DNA of 64,000 bases from Siphonodentalium dalli (lineage: Eukaryota; Mollusca; Scaphopoda; Gadilida; Siphonodentaliidae): positions 131,381,990-131,445,989 of the forward strand of contig CP136067.1 of NCBI GenBank assembly GCA_032622095.1, read 5' to 3'. The position numbers and the translations under genes were made by a program. Below, piece after piece: positions 21,277 through 31,890 of this stretch. Position 1 is the first letter of the stretch. Each line of letters starts with the position of its first letter. The notes under the pieces were generated by a model that was not told the DNA's origin, ran no database searches, and saw only the letters and a program-made list of their open reading frames with translations.

Positions 21277-21612
21277 AACTCCATACAGCGCCCTCTACGA
21301 TATCGCTGCGATATATCACTGCCACAATGAGTGTACTTTGCAGATGATAAATCTATTTTTACATATCGTCACAGAACTGTATTTACTACTATTTACTCAC
21401 CTATTATCTTGTTTTGACCACCAATTTTTATTAAAGTTTGCAATAATGGTAATTCTTTCGGTATTGATAAGAACAATATGAACTGAGCCAGACATAGACA
21501 ATTTTAATCCTAAAACATAAGAACTAAAAACACGTAAGAATTCCTTACCAATTAATGTCATTATGGCAGTGGTATCTCAGCGGAGCGATGGGAGATAACA
21601 CTGCCTATAGGA
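21272..21612. repeat. Duplicated block, copy 2
   Basis: Starts inside the last satellite copy (GCTATCTATAGCAAACTCC) and matches 20397-20735 in order, ending AGCGATGGGAGATAACACTG. Confidence 0.75.
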
Positions 21613-21984
21613 ATCACTGAACTAAATGGTTTCCCATAGGCGACAGTGTTAACGTTTCGGCCATATTCACTGAATTGAAGCCTGCAGGCCATACCAGTGA
21701 TGTTTACCCAGCTAGATTGACACCAGTTGATCACGAAAATGCAAGAAAAATCATAGGTCATGTGTTTACTTTTTAAAATAAATCCCCAAGTCTACGACAG
21801 GGCTATCTCACAGCCAAATTTGATCTGGAAAAACCCAGAACTACAGCAGCCAGTTAAATAAATTTCCCGCTCACAAAAATCCATTCCCCCATTCATTCAC
21901 CAGTTTAAATTATTTAGATATTATGTACAAATCAAATAAACGCGATGTCATCCTTTAATAACGTGTCGCATGTATCAGTTGAAG

Positions 21985-22076
21985 GTCATTCTTCGGTTAC
22001 CTTCACCTTTAGCATTCCACGGTGTACTCGCTCCCCGACTCTGGAACACATTTAGCTCCCTGATTCCTGGAGTTTG
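21985..22076 (+). pseudogene. Possible LINE C-terminal remnant
   Basis: One plus frame reads through FHGVLAPRLWNTFSSL, which resembles the conserved C-terminal tail of many LINE polymerase proteins (a Pro-Arg-Leu-Trp-Asn core). About 30 codons are open, cut off by the satellite at 22080. The evidence is a short motif only. Confidence 0.35.
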
Positions 22077-22079
22077 TAT

Positions 22080-22355
22080 CCATAGACGATGGACTACAGC
22101 CAAATCACGGTCTGCGCTATCCCAGCGATATGTTGGCTATCTATAGACGATGGACTACAGCCAAATCACGGTCTGCGCTATCCCAGCGATATGTTGGCTA
22201 TCCATAGACGATGGACTGCAGCCAAATCACGGTCTGCGCTATCCCGGCGATATTTTGGCTATCTATAGACGATGGACTACAGCCAAATCACGGTCTGCGC
22301 TATCCCAGCGATATGTTGGCTATCCATAGACGATGGACTGCAGCCAAATCACGGT
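22080..22355. repeat. Satellite, 61 bp unit, about 4.5 copies
   Basis: Same unit as 20828-21276, with CGATGGACTACAGCC and CTATCCATAGA variants. The last copy runs into TTTACTCGACACAG, an edge also found near 15275. Confidence 0.9.
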
Positions 22356-22379
22356 CTTTACTCGACACAGCCCACGTCT

Positions 22380-22760
22380 CGTTTATGTTGATTAGTGTTA
22401 AACAGCGCAGACAGAGAAATATACAGACATCCCACTCCGATCTTAACCTTAAATGATCGAGATGTATCTTATATCGAACGCCGTTAATCTGGAAACACGC
22501 GCAGGAGGTTATTTTATCGGGTCCCATGATATTTCTATTGGACAGTCGCCAACAGGACGCCCTTACTCCTACGAACGACACACATATGGAAACATTTGGA
22601 TTGGGCTAATACATTTGGTCCCATGATATTTCTAATGGACAGTCGCCAACATGATATCCTTTCTCAATTGAACGACACACATCTGGAAACATCTTGGATG
22701 AAGTTATTTTATTGGGTCCCATGATATTTCTGATGGACAGACGATATACTTAATGTTGTT
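22380..22760. repeat. Diverged copies of the GGTCCCATGATATTTC dispersed repeat
   Basis: AACAGCGCAGACAGAG and GGGTCCCATGATATTTCT appear as in 18965-19215. The second phrase recurs at about 22508, 22617 and 22716, giving a short local array. Confidence 0.6.
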
Positions 22761-22931
22761 TATCAGAATCAGAGAAAACGTGCGGTTTGATGTGTATTTT
22801 GAAAGCAATGGCAGCAGAACGATTAGCCTTCGAGATAAGCTATCAGAAGTGAAACAACTCTGATGAAGATCATAACACTAAGTTATTCAGTGACACTCAG
22901 CTCAGTATCTATAATAGAGTATATTTGTATA

Positions 22932-23382
22932 TGTGACCCGCCATATCAAATCCAGTCGGGATTTGTTTTACCCTGTGCCAGTGCATTCTCTTATATATGC
23001 GAGTCGACCATAGGTCGGCTCGCATATATAAGAGAATGCATTGGCCTAACAATTTTTTATCATTTTTTTTAAATAAATGTTTCTTACAATTTTTAGGACA
23101 TAAAACAAAAATCCATTACCCTGCAGGGAGCCCCACACATATATAGAAGCACATAGAAGAGTGTCGTCTGTTCATGTTTGTCTGGGGCTCTGTATGGGTG
23201 AAATTATAAAATTGTTAAAGAATACAAGAACAAATTATTAAAATTGTAAAAAATTGTTAGGCCAATGCATTCTCTTATATATGCAAGGCGACTTATGGTC
23301 GACTCGCATATATAAGAGAATGCATTTGGCACAGGGTAAACAAAAATCCGACTTACGACTGGATTTGATATGGCGGGTCACA
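22932..23382. mobile_element. Family 2 MITE, copy A, TA target
   Basis: Terminal inverted repeats TGTGACCCGCCATATCAAAT and their complement, with TA on both sides (22930-22931, 23383-23384). Two palindromic 69-base modules lie just inside the ends (around 22978-23045 and 23261-23331), with an AT-rich centre containing CCATTACCCTGCAGGGAGCC. Its termini are unlike family 1, yet the modules are the same. Non-coding. TA suggests Tc1/mariner-type mobilisation (inference). Confidence 0.75.
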
Positions 23383-23450
23383 TATGAGCTGAGAGAAGAG
23401 CAAGAGAAAAGTCGTACTGACGTATGGATAGACTTTCCGATGATTCATGA

Positions 23451-23918
23451 ATGTTCTTGGAACACCAACCTCCGATCAAAAACAAAACTTGTGAGCGAAA
23501 AATAGAGTTCAACAAAAAGATATATTCAATTCTTAGGAAAGCGGCGGACTCCAAGCTCACCAAAATGTCCAAATCGGTGTTAAAATCGAAAAAATTCGAT
23601 GTTAAAATAAATCGGCTGGGAAATAAGTGCAAAACATCTACCAAATCGGTGAACGACTATATGGACAAAACCGCGCTCAATATGGCACAATCATTTGAGA
23701 TATACGCTCAACAGACGTCAGACAAATACAATCAGTTGTGCACTTTTGTCAAGGACTCATTAAATCAGGAGGACCCATCTGTGGACCCACTCATTTCGCC
23801 ATCGGTATCAATTAGCGCGACCCATGCACATGTAATCACGACGGAAAGTCAGCATGCTGCGAAACAACATGCATGTTCGTCCAAAGCATATGACCAAAGA
23901 GATACACGACACAAATGA
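23451..23918 (+). CDS. Lys/Ser-rich 155-codon frame upstream of LINE RT
   Basis: An ATG frame rich in Lys and Ser (NKKIYSILRKAADSKL, KSVLKSKKFDVKINRL), with a Ser/Thr-rich C-terminal part. It overlaps the start of the RT-linked frame by a few codons in another phase. It could be an ORF1-type nucleic-acid-binding protein of the LINE or the linker before the polymerase. No zinc knuckle or PHD motif is visible. Identity is uncertain. Confidence 0.3.
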   Translation: MFLEHQPPIKNKTCERKIEFNKKIYSILRKAADSKLTKMSKSVLKSKKFDVKINRLGNKCKTSTKSVNDYMDKTALNMAQSFEIYAQQTSDKYNQLCTFVKDSLNQEDPSVDPLISPSVSISATHAHVITTESQHAAKQHACSSKAYDQRDTRHK

Positions 23919-26372
23919 CCTTGATTCGTATTATCGCAATTGTGTCGACATTTTAATTGATAGCGCAGAAAAGACTATCCCTCCAATGTCCTACCACGCA
24001 CACTTGAAACCATACTGGAATAAACAACTCAGCAGTTTGAGCTCTGATTGCAAGTCAAAATACAAATTGTGGTCGCTTGCTGATCGCCCACGAGTATTTA
24101 CCTCCTCCTCGTATGTTCAGTATACAGACGCTAAAATGATTTTTAGGAAAGCTCATCGCTCTGCGTTCAATGCGTACCTATCCAATCAACAAAACAAACT
24201 TGAGTGCGACGCTGCCTCCAACCAAAGTCCTTCTGGCGGTCTATCAACCGAAACCGTTCGCATGTCTCTCAAATCGGATCGGTTATGGAATTCAATGGGT
24301 CTCTGACACGTGACGCAGATGAAACACTTTCTAGCTGGTCTGAGTACTTCAGAGAATTGTTCAATCCACCACCCCACTCTGAGCCAGAATTTGAGGACCA
24401 CGTTACCAGATAAGTTGTTAGCTGGGTTTCTCTTGCTGAAGATCCCGTGCATCCGAACTGCCCGCAATGTCAACCAGTCGAACTCACCGAAATCGTTCTT
24501 CATGTGAGGAAACTGAAAAAGAACAAAGCGGGTGGAGCAGATGACTTATTGAATGAACATTTGTTGCACGCTCCGACTTGCTTCATAGAATGCATCAAAA
24601 GACTATATGACGGTATATTCCGCATGGGGTGGATTCCACCAACGATGAAAGAAGGAATAGTCATTCCGTTATAAAAAGGACCGCCCAAACCACCGACATC
24701 TCCTGATAGTTACCGTGTTATAACACTTCTATCGGTCCTATACAAACTATTCGAGTCCATTCTGTTGAGCCGTCTTCTTCAAAGTCACCAAATGAAACGA
24801 TTTCCGAATGCACAACAAATGGGTTTTCAGAAAGGTATCAGCTGTTCGATGACGTCATTCATTCTCACGGAATCTATATCATATGCCAAAGACAATAACT
24901 CCAATTTATATGTTGCCTTCCTTGAGTCCAAGAAAGCCTTTGATAAAGTATGGCACACAAATTCATTCAACTCGGATTTTCGCCACACCTTGTCAGTTTG
25001 TTGGAGAACATCCATTCGGATGTGACTAGCAAAGTACTATATGACGGCCGCATGTCTCTAAGTTTCAAAATACTGCAATCTACTCGACAAGGTGACGTTC
25101 TGTTACCTCTCTGCTATCGCGTCTTCACAGACGACATACTTAACGAACTAGCAACTTCTCCATACGGACTAAGAATCTGCAATATCCCATGTGGCGCTCC
25201 TACTACTGCCGACGACATCGCCCTTCTGTCGCTATCGAAATCCGGTCTCGACTCCTTGTTGAACATATGTGTGAAATATAGCAGGCGGTGGCGATTCGAA
25301 TTCTCCTCCACGAAGAGCAAAACTGTTGTATTCAACGAGAATAAAAACTCATATGAGCGCTCGGGAAGGATATGGAGGTTGGGCAATCAAACTATTCAGG
25401 AAGTTACAGAATGTGCCCATCTTGGTTTAATTCAGGACAAGTTTGCGAATCAGGTCAATTCCGCCTCTTCTGTGTCGACAAAAATGAGGAATAACTTTTT
25501 CAATATCATGGGTAACAAACTTATGAAATCCACTACATCCATCACCATGACAAATGTCCTCAAAACTGTTGTTCTACCGAGAGCTCTCTACGGTGTCGAG
25601 GTGGTTCCTTTTGATCAAAGTTCCGCCATCACCATTATGAACAAAGCCGCCAGAACATGTCTCAAATACGCACAATCCCTTCCAAAACGAGCGTCAACTA
25701 GGCTATCGCTAGGTCTTCTTGGATTTCTACCAATTGAATATCAACTGCATATCAAAAAAACTTTGCTTCCTGGGACGTCTTATCCATCTACCGTTCGGCC
25801 ATCAATTACCATTACGACTGTTTCACCTGAAAGCACACCTGTACAGACTATACAATCGCTCCAGTGGTTTTGTACATGAAATGTTCTCCATATTAGCCAA
25901 ATACGATATTTTGAACTATTTGAACGACTACCTGGACATTGGGGTATTCCCGGAACTGTCAACGTGGATAACTCTTGTGAAGGCAGCTGTCAGGGGAACG
26001 TTCATTTCCTCGTGGCAGACCAAAGTTTCGACCGATACATCCTTGCGAATTCTGTGGAAAGTTCACACTAATCCCCTATCAAACTGGGCAGTCTGCAATC
26101 TTCTCCATGGAAACGCTCACATGTTGAAATATCTCAACAGGACTACCTATGCCAACAATTTAGTGTGTCATCTCTGCAGCGAAGTGTTCTCGAACGAAAT
26201 CGACCACGCCATGTTCGTATGCTCTTCTCCAGTCGCACTCATTATTAAAAACTCTTTTTGGGAAGGGATTATCTCTCGTTTCGGCATACCCGAATATTTT
26301 CACCTTGCGTCGTTAGCCAGAGATGACCTGGTAGCAACCCTCCTCGGAAGTTCTCTGGAACCCCTAACATAA
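23885..26372 (+). pseudogene. LINE reverse transcriptase, broken
   Basis: RT blocks occur in order but in changing frames. The linker before RT is at 23885-24300 (PYWNKQLSSL and later FRKAHRSAFNAY). KKNKAGGADDLLNEHLL is at 24510-24570. An in-frame stop follows IVIPL near 24672. The block SYRVITLLSVLYKLFESILL is at 24704-24763. Motif A is at about 24920-24955 and reads AFLESKKAFDKVWH, with Glu where the catalytic Asp is expected. Motif C is at 25209 and reads TADDIALLS instead of YADD. A frameshift near 25740 leads into the C-terminal part, which has CHLCSEVF and DHAMFVC, a Cys/His knuckle of the type found at LINE C-termini. The clade is not assigned. Confidence 0.75.
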
Positions 26373-26639
26373 CACATATCTCACTGCCTTAAGGAACTAG
26401 TACTATATTCTGCGAAGTTCCTGTACGTTATCAGCACAATGATAAGGAATGGCATACAGCAACCCGTGTCACGTCCATTGTAATTATCTTCTCAACACCC
26501 ATGCATGTTGTACCGAATAACTTTCATATCTGTTGGACAAATCAGATTTTCCTGCAACAAAAGCTGTAGTGAACATTCAAATGCATATATGCTTCACTCT
26601 CGTGGTTTCCAACACCTCTCCATACTTGTACATAACGGC

Positions 26640-26940
26640 CCACCACACTGACCAGGGGAGCCCACTTTAATCCAACTGTATTTATATGTCATGTATATCG
26701 ATCTCTCCTATGCTTGGAGGTAATAAAGATATCTCTTCCACCAGCGTCGCCACCAACAACACTGGCAACTCATCGACAGAGCGGCATGGTCTGCACAATT
26801 TTACGATAACTTTATTAAAGTTCAATGTTATACTTACCATGTTATTTGTTTACACCATTGTGCTATTGATTATATATTGTTGTGTTCGTATTACACATGT
26901 AATTAGAACAACAATAAAGAATCTTGAATCTTGCGCAATA
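26640..26940 (+). repeat. LINE 3' end
   Basis: 26800-26935 (GATAACTTTATTAAAGTTCA through TAATTAGAACAACAATAAAG) is closely matched, on the other strand, by 36995-37140. The repeated tail unit ATCTTGA at 26924-26935 is a typical LINE terminal microsatellite. A hydrophobic frame here (26686-26943) is a by-product. Confidence 0.7.
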
Positions 26941-27278
26941 TGATATACAACCACCTGCATGAATCTCAGTGAAATGACCGAGAAATGTGTGACACTAAGA
27001 ATCATTCTGTGAAAAGTTAATTAATATTCTCGATCTTGCAAACCCGCTTACCAATATCCTTCGACACGTGACAGTTCATTTGGGAAAGAGCACAGCCCGA
27101 GGCTGACACTCAGAATGTCAAACAACGTGTTCCTTACACAATGGCTTCTTGTCCGACAACCTTTAATCATGGATCATAATTCCGAAATTAAATTAATTTC
27201 GAGTGATGCAAAGGGACTTAAAGGTAGTTCGTCCTATGTCGCTGAAATCCTTAAAACTAATCACTATGTCTTCGTCGA

Positions 27279-27531
27279 CAAGCCTTGAAATAGGGTGTCT
27301 GTCATTTGCAGAATGAGGTCCCCAGAGAATGAATTTAGTTATGCTACCCCGCATAGCGGGCTAGCATCACCAAATTCACCCTCTGAGGACCTCATTCTGC
27401 TTACACCTCAGCAGAATGAGGTTCCCAGAGGGTGAATTTGGTGATGCTAGCCGCTATGCGGGGTAGCATAACTAAATTCACCCTCTGGGGACCTCATTCT
27501 GCAAATGACAGACACCCTATTTCAAGGTTTG
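27279..27531. mobile_element. hAT-like palindromic MITE with 8 bp target duplication
   Basis: TTCGTCGA at 27271-27278 is repeated exactly at 27532-27539. The element between them starts CAAGCCTTGAAATAGGGTG and ends in the complement with one change (CAAACCTTG). The arms are about 110 bases, giving a near-complete palindrome around CACCTCAGC. An 8 bp duplication and short ends starting CA fit the hAT superfamily (inference). A partial copy is at 12877-12950. Non-coding. Confidence 0.8.
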
Positions 27532-27695
27532 TTCGTCGAGCTGTCAGAATGCTGGCTTAACGAAACAGAACATGGGTTGTATTACTGGTTCCATGAGCGA
27601 CCAGTATCAACAAGTAATAAAACCAGATGGAACAATCACAACGTCAATTTTTTGGTATCTTTTATTATCAATAATAAACATAGTTTAATAGTAAA

Positions 27696-27780
27696 TATGA
27701 CAACACTATATACAAAAGTCACAAGCAAAATATGTGTATCACTTGATTGTGTGCATCTCACAAGTCCACATCTTGATATA
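27696..27780. repeat. Second copy of the 19716-19800 repeat
   Basis: Shares ATGACAACACTATATACAA-type and CACTTGATTGTGTGCATCTC sequence. Confidence 0.6.
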
Positions 27781-27859
27781 GCTTTTAGATTATTTATTCC
27801 CATAAAAAAGCTTAGTGTATTCTTATTTATTTTCACAAAATGGCAGATAATTTGAGACT

Positions 27860-28620
27860 AGCCCACGCAGAACATTAAGTCAGCCTGATATATGATTTCC
27901 AAACTCTTAGCGACGATAACGTGATCTTTCTAAATAACTGCTTCAGGTGCAATTCGGCTGAACTTTGAAAAGGACGCCCAATTATTCTTCTAACCCTTTT
28001 AGTGATTAGCGACAATTTATAACTTCCTGTTCGTGTTTTACACTCGAGAGATCTCTGCGTTATTTGAGATATAAACCGGGTGACCCAATTGCCAGTTGAC
28101 CAATCGCCAAACAGGATTTAGTGTAACACAAACAGGTTATGCAAATATACACATATATCGTACACACCAGCGTAAGTTGATATGTAAGTTCGTGAGCGCT
28201 ACACAGAAGACCATACAGTGACTCGCTATATCGCTGAGACCATTTCATTTCGACCATTTTACAGACACCCTCATACCTATTCGGCAGGCTATTCGTCATC
28301 AAATTCGAGAGTTGCGCAACCTAAGTGACACCCTGTGACCCCTGAAATTGATGATAAAATTGATGGTTTTATCTTCAGCGCAAACTGTTAACGACGTTCG
28401 GAACGACAAACTAGTGCTTTATTCACACTGGCGTGATATATTTGATCCGCGTTGCGCTCATTCGCGTTAAATTGATTCGGTTATGTCACTCGTCACGCAG
28501 TTATTTCGCCTGATTCTCACCGTATAATACGATACGATAACGATGTGAAATTTGTTGTGCTCATCCTAATTGTCGAGCGTTGTGTTAAAATTGGCTAGCG
28601 CATCTGAGATACGTTAAGTT
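27860..28620. other. No gene seen
   Basis: No domain in any frame, and no repeat partner noticed. Confidence 0.4.
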
Positions 28621-28622
<2 letters not shown>

Positions 28623-28671
<49 letters not shown>

Positions 28672-29076
28672 AGAGAGATGGAGAGATAGAGAAAGAGAGA
28701 GAGAGTTGGAGCGAGAGCGAGAGAGAGAGCGAGTGAGATAGAGATAGAGATAGAGAGAGATGGAGAGAGACGGAGAGAGAGATGGAGAGAGATGGGAGGG
28801 AGAGAGAGAGGGAGAGATAGAAGGAGAGATAGGAAGAGAGAGACGGAGAGAGAGAGCGAGATAGATTGAGAGAGGGTGGAGAGAGAGAGAGGGCGAGAGA
28901 CGGAGATAGGGGGATGGAGAGAGAGAGGGGAGAGGGGAGAGAAAGAGAGAGGGAGAGAGAGAAAGATGGAGAGAGAGCGAGAGAGACTGAGAGAGATGGA
29001 GAGAGAGAGAGAGAGAGAGAGGTAGAGAGAGATGGAGAGAGAGAGGGAGAGGGAGAGGGGAGGGAGAGAGAGGCGG
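28623..29076. repeat. GA-rich polypurine tract, about 450 bp
   Basis: Starts as perfect (GA)n for about 45 bases and continues as imperfect GAGAGA, GGAGAGA and GATAGAGA words, almost without pyrimidines on the plus strand. Long Ser/Leu-rich minus frames and Glu/Arg-rich plus frames result from the repeat and are not genes. Such mirror polypurine tracts can form triplex DNA. Confidence 0.95.
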
Positions 29077-29079
29077 TGC

Positions 29080-30049
29080 AAACACAAAACCGGACTATTG
29101 TACACTCTTTGCACAAACTGTCTTCTTTTTTGTTGGGGCATATTTATCAACTACGCTGTGACCAATATATATTTAATCAAAAATTTTAAAGTAAGATTTC
29201 ATTTCATCTTGATTCGCAGATATTGACTATTTTCACCGCTCTCATATTAAGCTAAATTTGTGTGCGACAACCTCATTACGTACCAAAGACCTGTCCATCA
29301 TTCTATGATATATAGGAAATTCATATCTTAGTTGAAGCAGCTGAAATTGTTAAGTGACCTAACATATTCAACGTTCATATAGCTAGGATCGAACTAGACT
29401 AATACGCACTTGGCGATTATATTTCCGACATTTCAAACGAATGGAAATATGACTGTGTGCGGCCGCTAGGTGATATTAAAGCCGCCCATGGCACGGTGTC
29501 CTATGTTCAACATGAAAGTGGCGTATGTGTTCTGTGTTGAAACGCGTAATTATAGAAATGAAAACTGTTTTGTGCAATAAAATGGTCTGTCGCGTGAAGC
29601 TATGAACCGCATTTTACTTCCATAAACATGCCGGCCTGTTTTATTTATATATGTGACACATTCCACGGGTGCCATCACAGAAGGATATAACTTGAGGCCG
29701 CACAGTGAACCTCTCGTTCCACCGCCCGCGCTAGCACTCCTGACGTATATACAATTCCATATACAATTCCATTAACACACGTTTTCGCTTTGTGTGTTTA
29801 TTCGATTACTTATTGCTTTCTACACTAAATGGATGCTCCCACCATGTTAAACTAGTGTACATCGGAATGGTATATTATTAATTTGAAGGGATGTGCAGGT
29901 AATATAAACCGACGACATATAATAAAGTGCAGAATGTGTCCTATTTATTGAGGGAAATGTCTAGTTGTTTGTTGAACCTATTATCTGTACATTTCGATCT
30001 GGATAACTACGCATCAATGAGTGATTAGTATAGAAAGGTTTATTCTAGC
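29080..30049. other. No gene seen
   Basis: Only a small tandem CATATACAATTC pair near 29757-29772 was noted. No domain or RNA feature. Confidence 0.4.
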
Positions 30050-30057
30050 ACTGTTCT

Positions 30058-30590
30058 ACGGCAGCGTAGAACCGTCACCTCATCTTTTGTTACTAACTTG
30101 TTTAAACAAGTTAGTAACTTGCTTAAACAAGTTAACTAACTTGTTTAAACAAGTTAGCTAACTTGAGTACACAAGTTAGTAACTTGTTTAAACAAGTTAG
30201 CTAACTTGTTTAAACAAGTTACTACATTGTTTAAACAAGTTAACTAACTTGTTTAGACAAGTTACTAAATTGTTTAAACAAGTTATCTAACTTGTTTAAC
30301 AAGTTAGCTTACTTGTTTAAACAAGTTAGCTAACTTGAATAAACTTGTTTAAACAAGTAAGCTAACTTGTTTAAACAAGTAAGCTAACTTGTTTAAACAA
30401 GTTAGTAACTTGTTTACACAAGTTAGTTAATTTGTTTAAACAAGTTCGTTAACTTGTGTACACAAGTTAGTTAACTTGTTTAAACAAGTTAGTAACTTGT
30501 TAAAACAAGTTAGTAACTTGTTAAAACAAGTTAGTAACTTGTTTAAACAAGTTAGTAACAAAAGAGGAGGTGGCGGTTCTACGCTGCCGT
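30058..30590. mobile_element. Foldback element built of tandem 18 bp palindromes
   Basis: ACTGTTC flanks both sides (30050-30056 and 30591-30597; the eighth base differs, T or C). The ends are inverted repeats, ACGGCAGCGTAGAACCG and its complement, followed by CACCTCNTCTTTTGTTACT. The interior is about two dozen imperfect copies of the perfect palindrome AACTTGTTTAAACAAGTT with 2-5 base spacers (AGT, AGCT, ACT). Any sub-stretch can pair with itself or with any other. Target duplication plus long ends support a transposed foldback element. Superfamily open; a 7-8 bp duplication is compatible with hAT or P. Confidence 0.8.
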
Positions 30591-30599
30591 ACTGTTCCA

Positions 30600-31548
30600 C
30601 TGATTGTGTTATTCACCAGAGCTCAATCAGAAAATGATCGACAAGAAAGAAGCCAACACGCTTCCCTAACTTGGTCTGACAATATCTCGCTTGTGTTGAT
30701 AAGAGAATAAAGAGGTGTATTGCTGAGTCCAAATTACCCTCAATCAAGCTTCAAAACAAAATATTGTCAATGTTTCATTCAACATGGCATCATCACTTAG
30801 ATGCTTATTGCTTACAATTATTTTGATGTTGTTGTGACGTCTTCGCGATGCCTCTGTACTATAGTAACAAAAATAACAACAAACGTTTTATGCCCAACAT
30901 CAGTGAGATGCTGATTGTTTTGATGTTGTGACGTCTTCGTGATGGTTCTGTAACTGTAACAGAGGACGTTGGTTGAAATTATTTTTCATGCCCTATACGC
31001 TGGTAAACTTCAAGCTGTCTAAAGTAATTTATCATTATACAGGTCTGGCACATTCTGAATTCAACTAATATGAATCGTACGTGAAACGCAGTGGAGCAAC
31101 CACACATGCTGTGCCTCAAATTTGCCTTTTATCGGCGAGATAGCGCTAAGAATAATTTATGTAACATCACGTGTGATCACGACGGAGATGACATGCCAAC
31201 TTCACAAGACGTCGTGGATTGTGCAATCTTGTCTGGATTGTGGCCCAAAAATCCAAAATGACGTCAGAAAAAATTAAGCTAACCAAATAAATTGGTCTAA
31301 TTGAAATGAATAGACCTAAATCACACGTAAATTATTCGTAAGTTGTGAATTAGTTACTTTCATTTTCATCGCCATGCTGCATTCCCAATTCCGCGGTTTT
31401 TTTTGGCAATCTCCACACTGTTGCTAACCGGAAGTCACGTGATAATTTCTCCAAAATCCATACCCGCGATCTAAAAAATCACTGATGGATATAGAACAAA
31501 ATATATGACGTCATTCACCTGCCTAAGGTATAAGCACCCTTGGTGGTT
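30600..31548. other. No gene seen; local duplication
   Basis: TTTTGATGTTG(TTG)TGACGTCTTCG is repeated at about 30820 and 30918, each followed by (C/T)GATG and C/TCTGTA. An end-like word, CTGGCACATTCTGAATTCAA, at 31045 resembles the terminus of the MITE at 3493. Confidence 0.45.
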
Positions 31549-31890
31549 GCTATTATAGTTGAATATGGATATAACCGTTCTGTGAATTCGATTAAATTAC
31601 AAAACAATATTCAAAATCAGTGTCGCTATAATTCGGTACCAGGTTTATTATTATTTATTTTTTGACGAAATTACATGTTTCGATCCATGCAAATGATTAA
31701 ACCACGATGGCACATGATAATGAAGTCAACTAACATTCAAATTGGTGTAAATGTTGTCACCATAGAGCAATTGTGTTATCACGTTAATGCCATTTAGAAA
31801 GGCACAGCTGTGCCGTTATTAAATGAAATAATCTAACGAAAAAGGTTGTAAAACGAAATTTATCTGGAGACTCTTTATTTGCTGCAATAT
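31549..31890. repeat. Diverged internal copy of the MITE at 3493-3978
   Basis: CTATTATAGT, TATTCAAAATCAGTGTC, and GCCATTTAGAAAGGCA-type words occur in the same order and spacing as at 3518-3850. The ends are missing. Confidence 0.6.

Larger units (their letters stand above)
23400..26940 (+). mobile_element. Decayed non-LTR retrotransposon (LINE)
   Basis: The order is an unrecognised lysine-rich frame (23451-23918), a reverse-transcriptase region broken by frameshifts and stops (23885-25760), a C-terminal region with a Cys-His cluster (to 26372), and a 3' end closing with AATAAAGAATCTTGAATCTT near 26930. The same 3' end sequence occurs alone and inverted at 36995-37140. No endonuclease domain is recognised, so the element is truncated or internally deleted. 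It is non-functional. Confidence 0.8.

Noticed and set aside
28585-29189. Ser/Leu-rich and Glu/Arg-rich frames of more than 160 codons
   Set aside because: Six-frame shadow of the GA tract.
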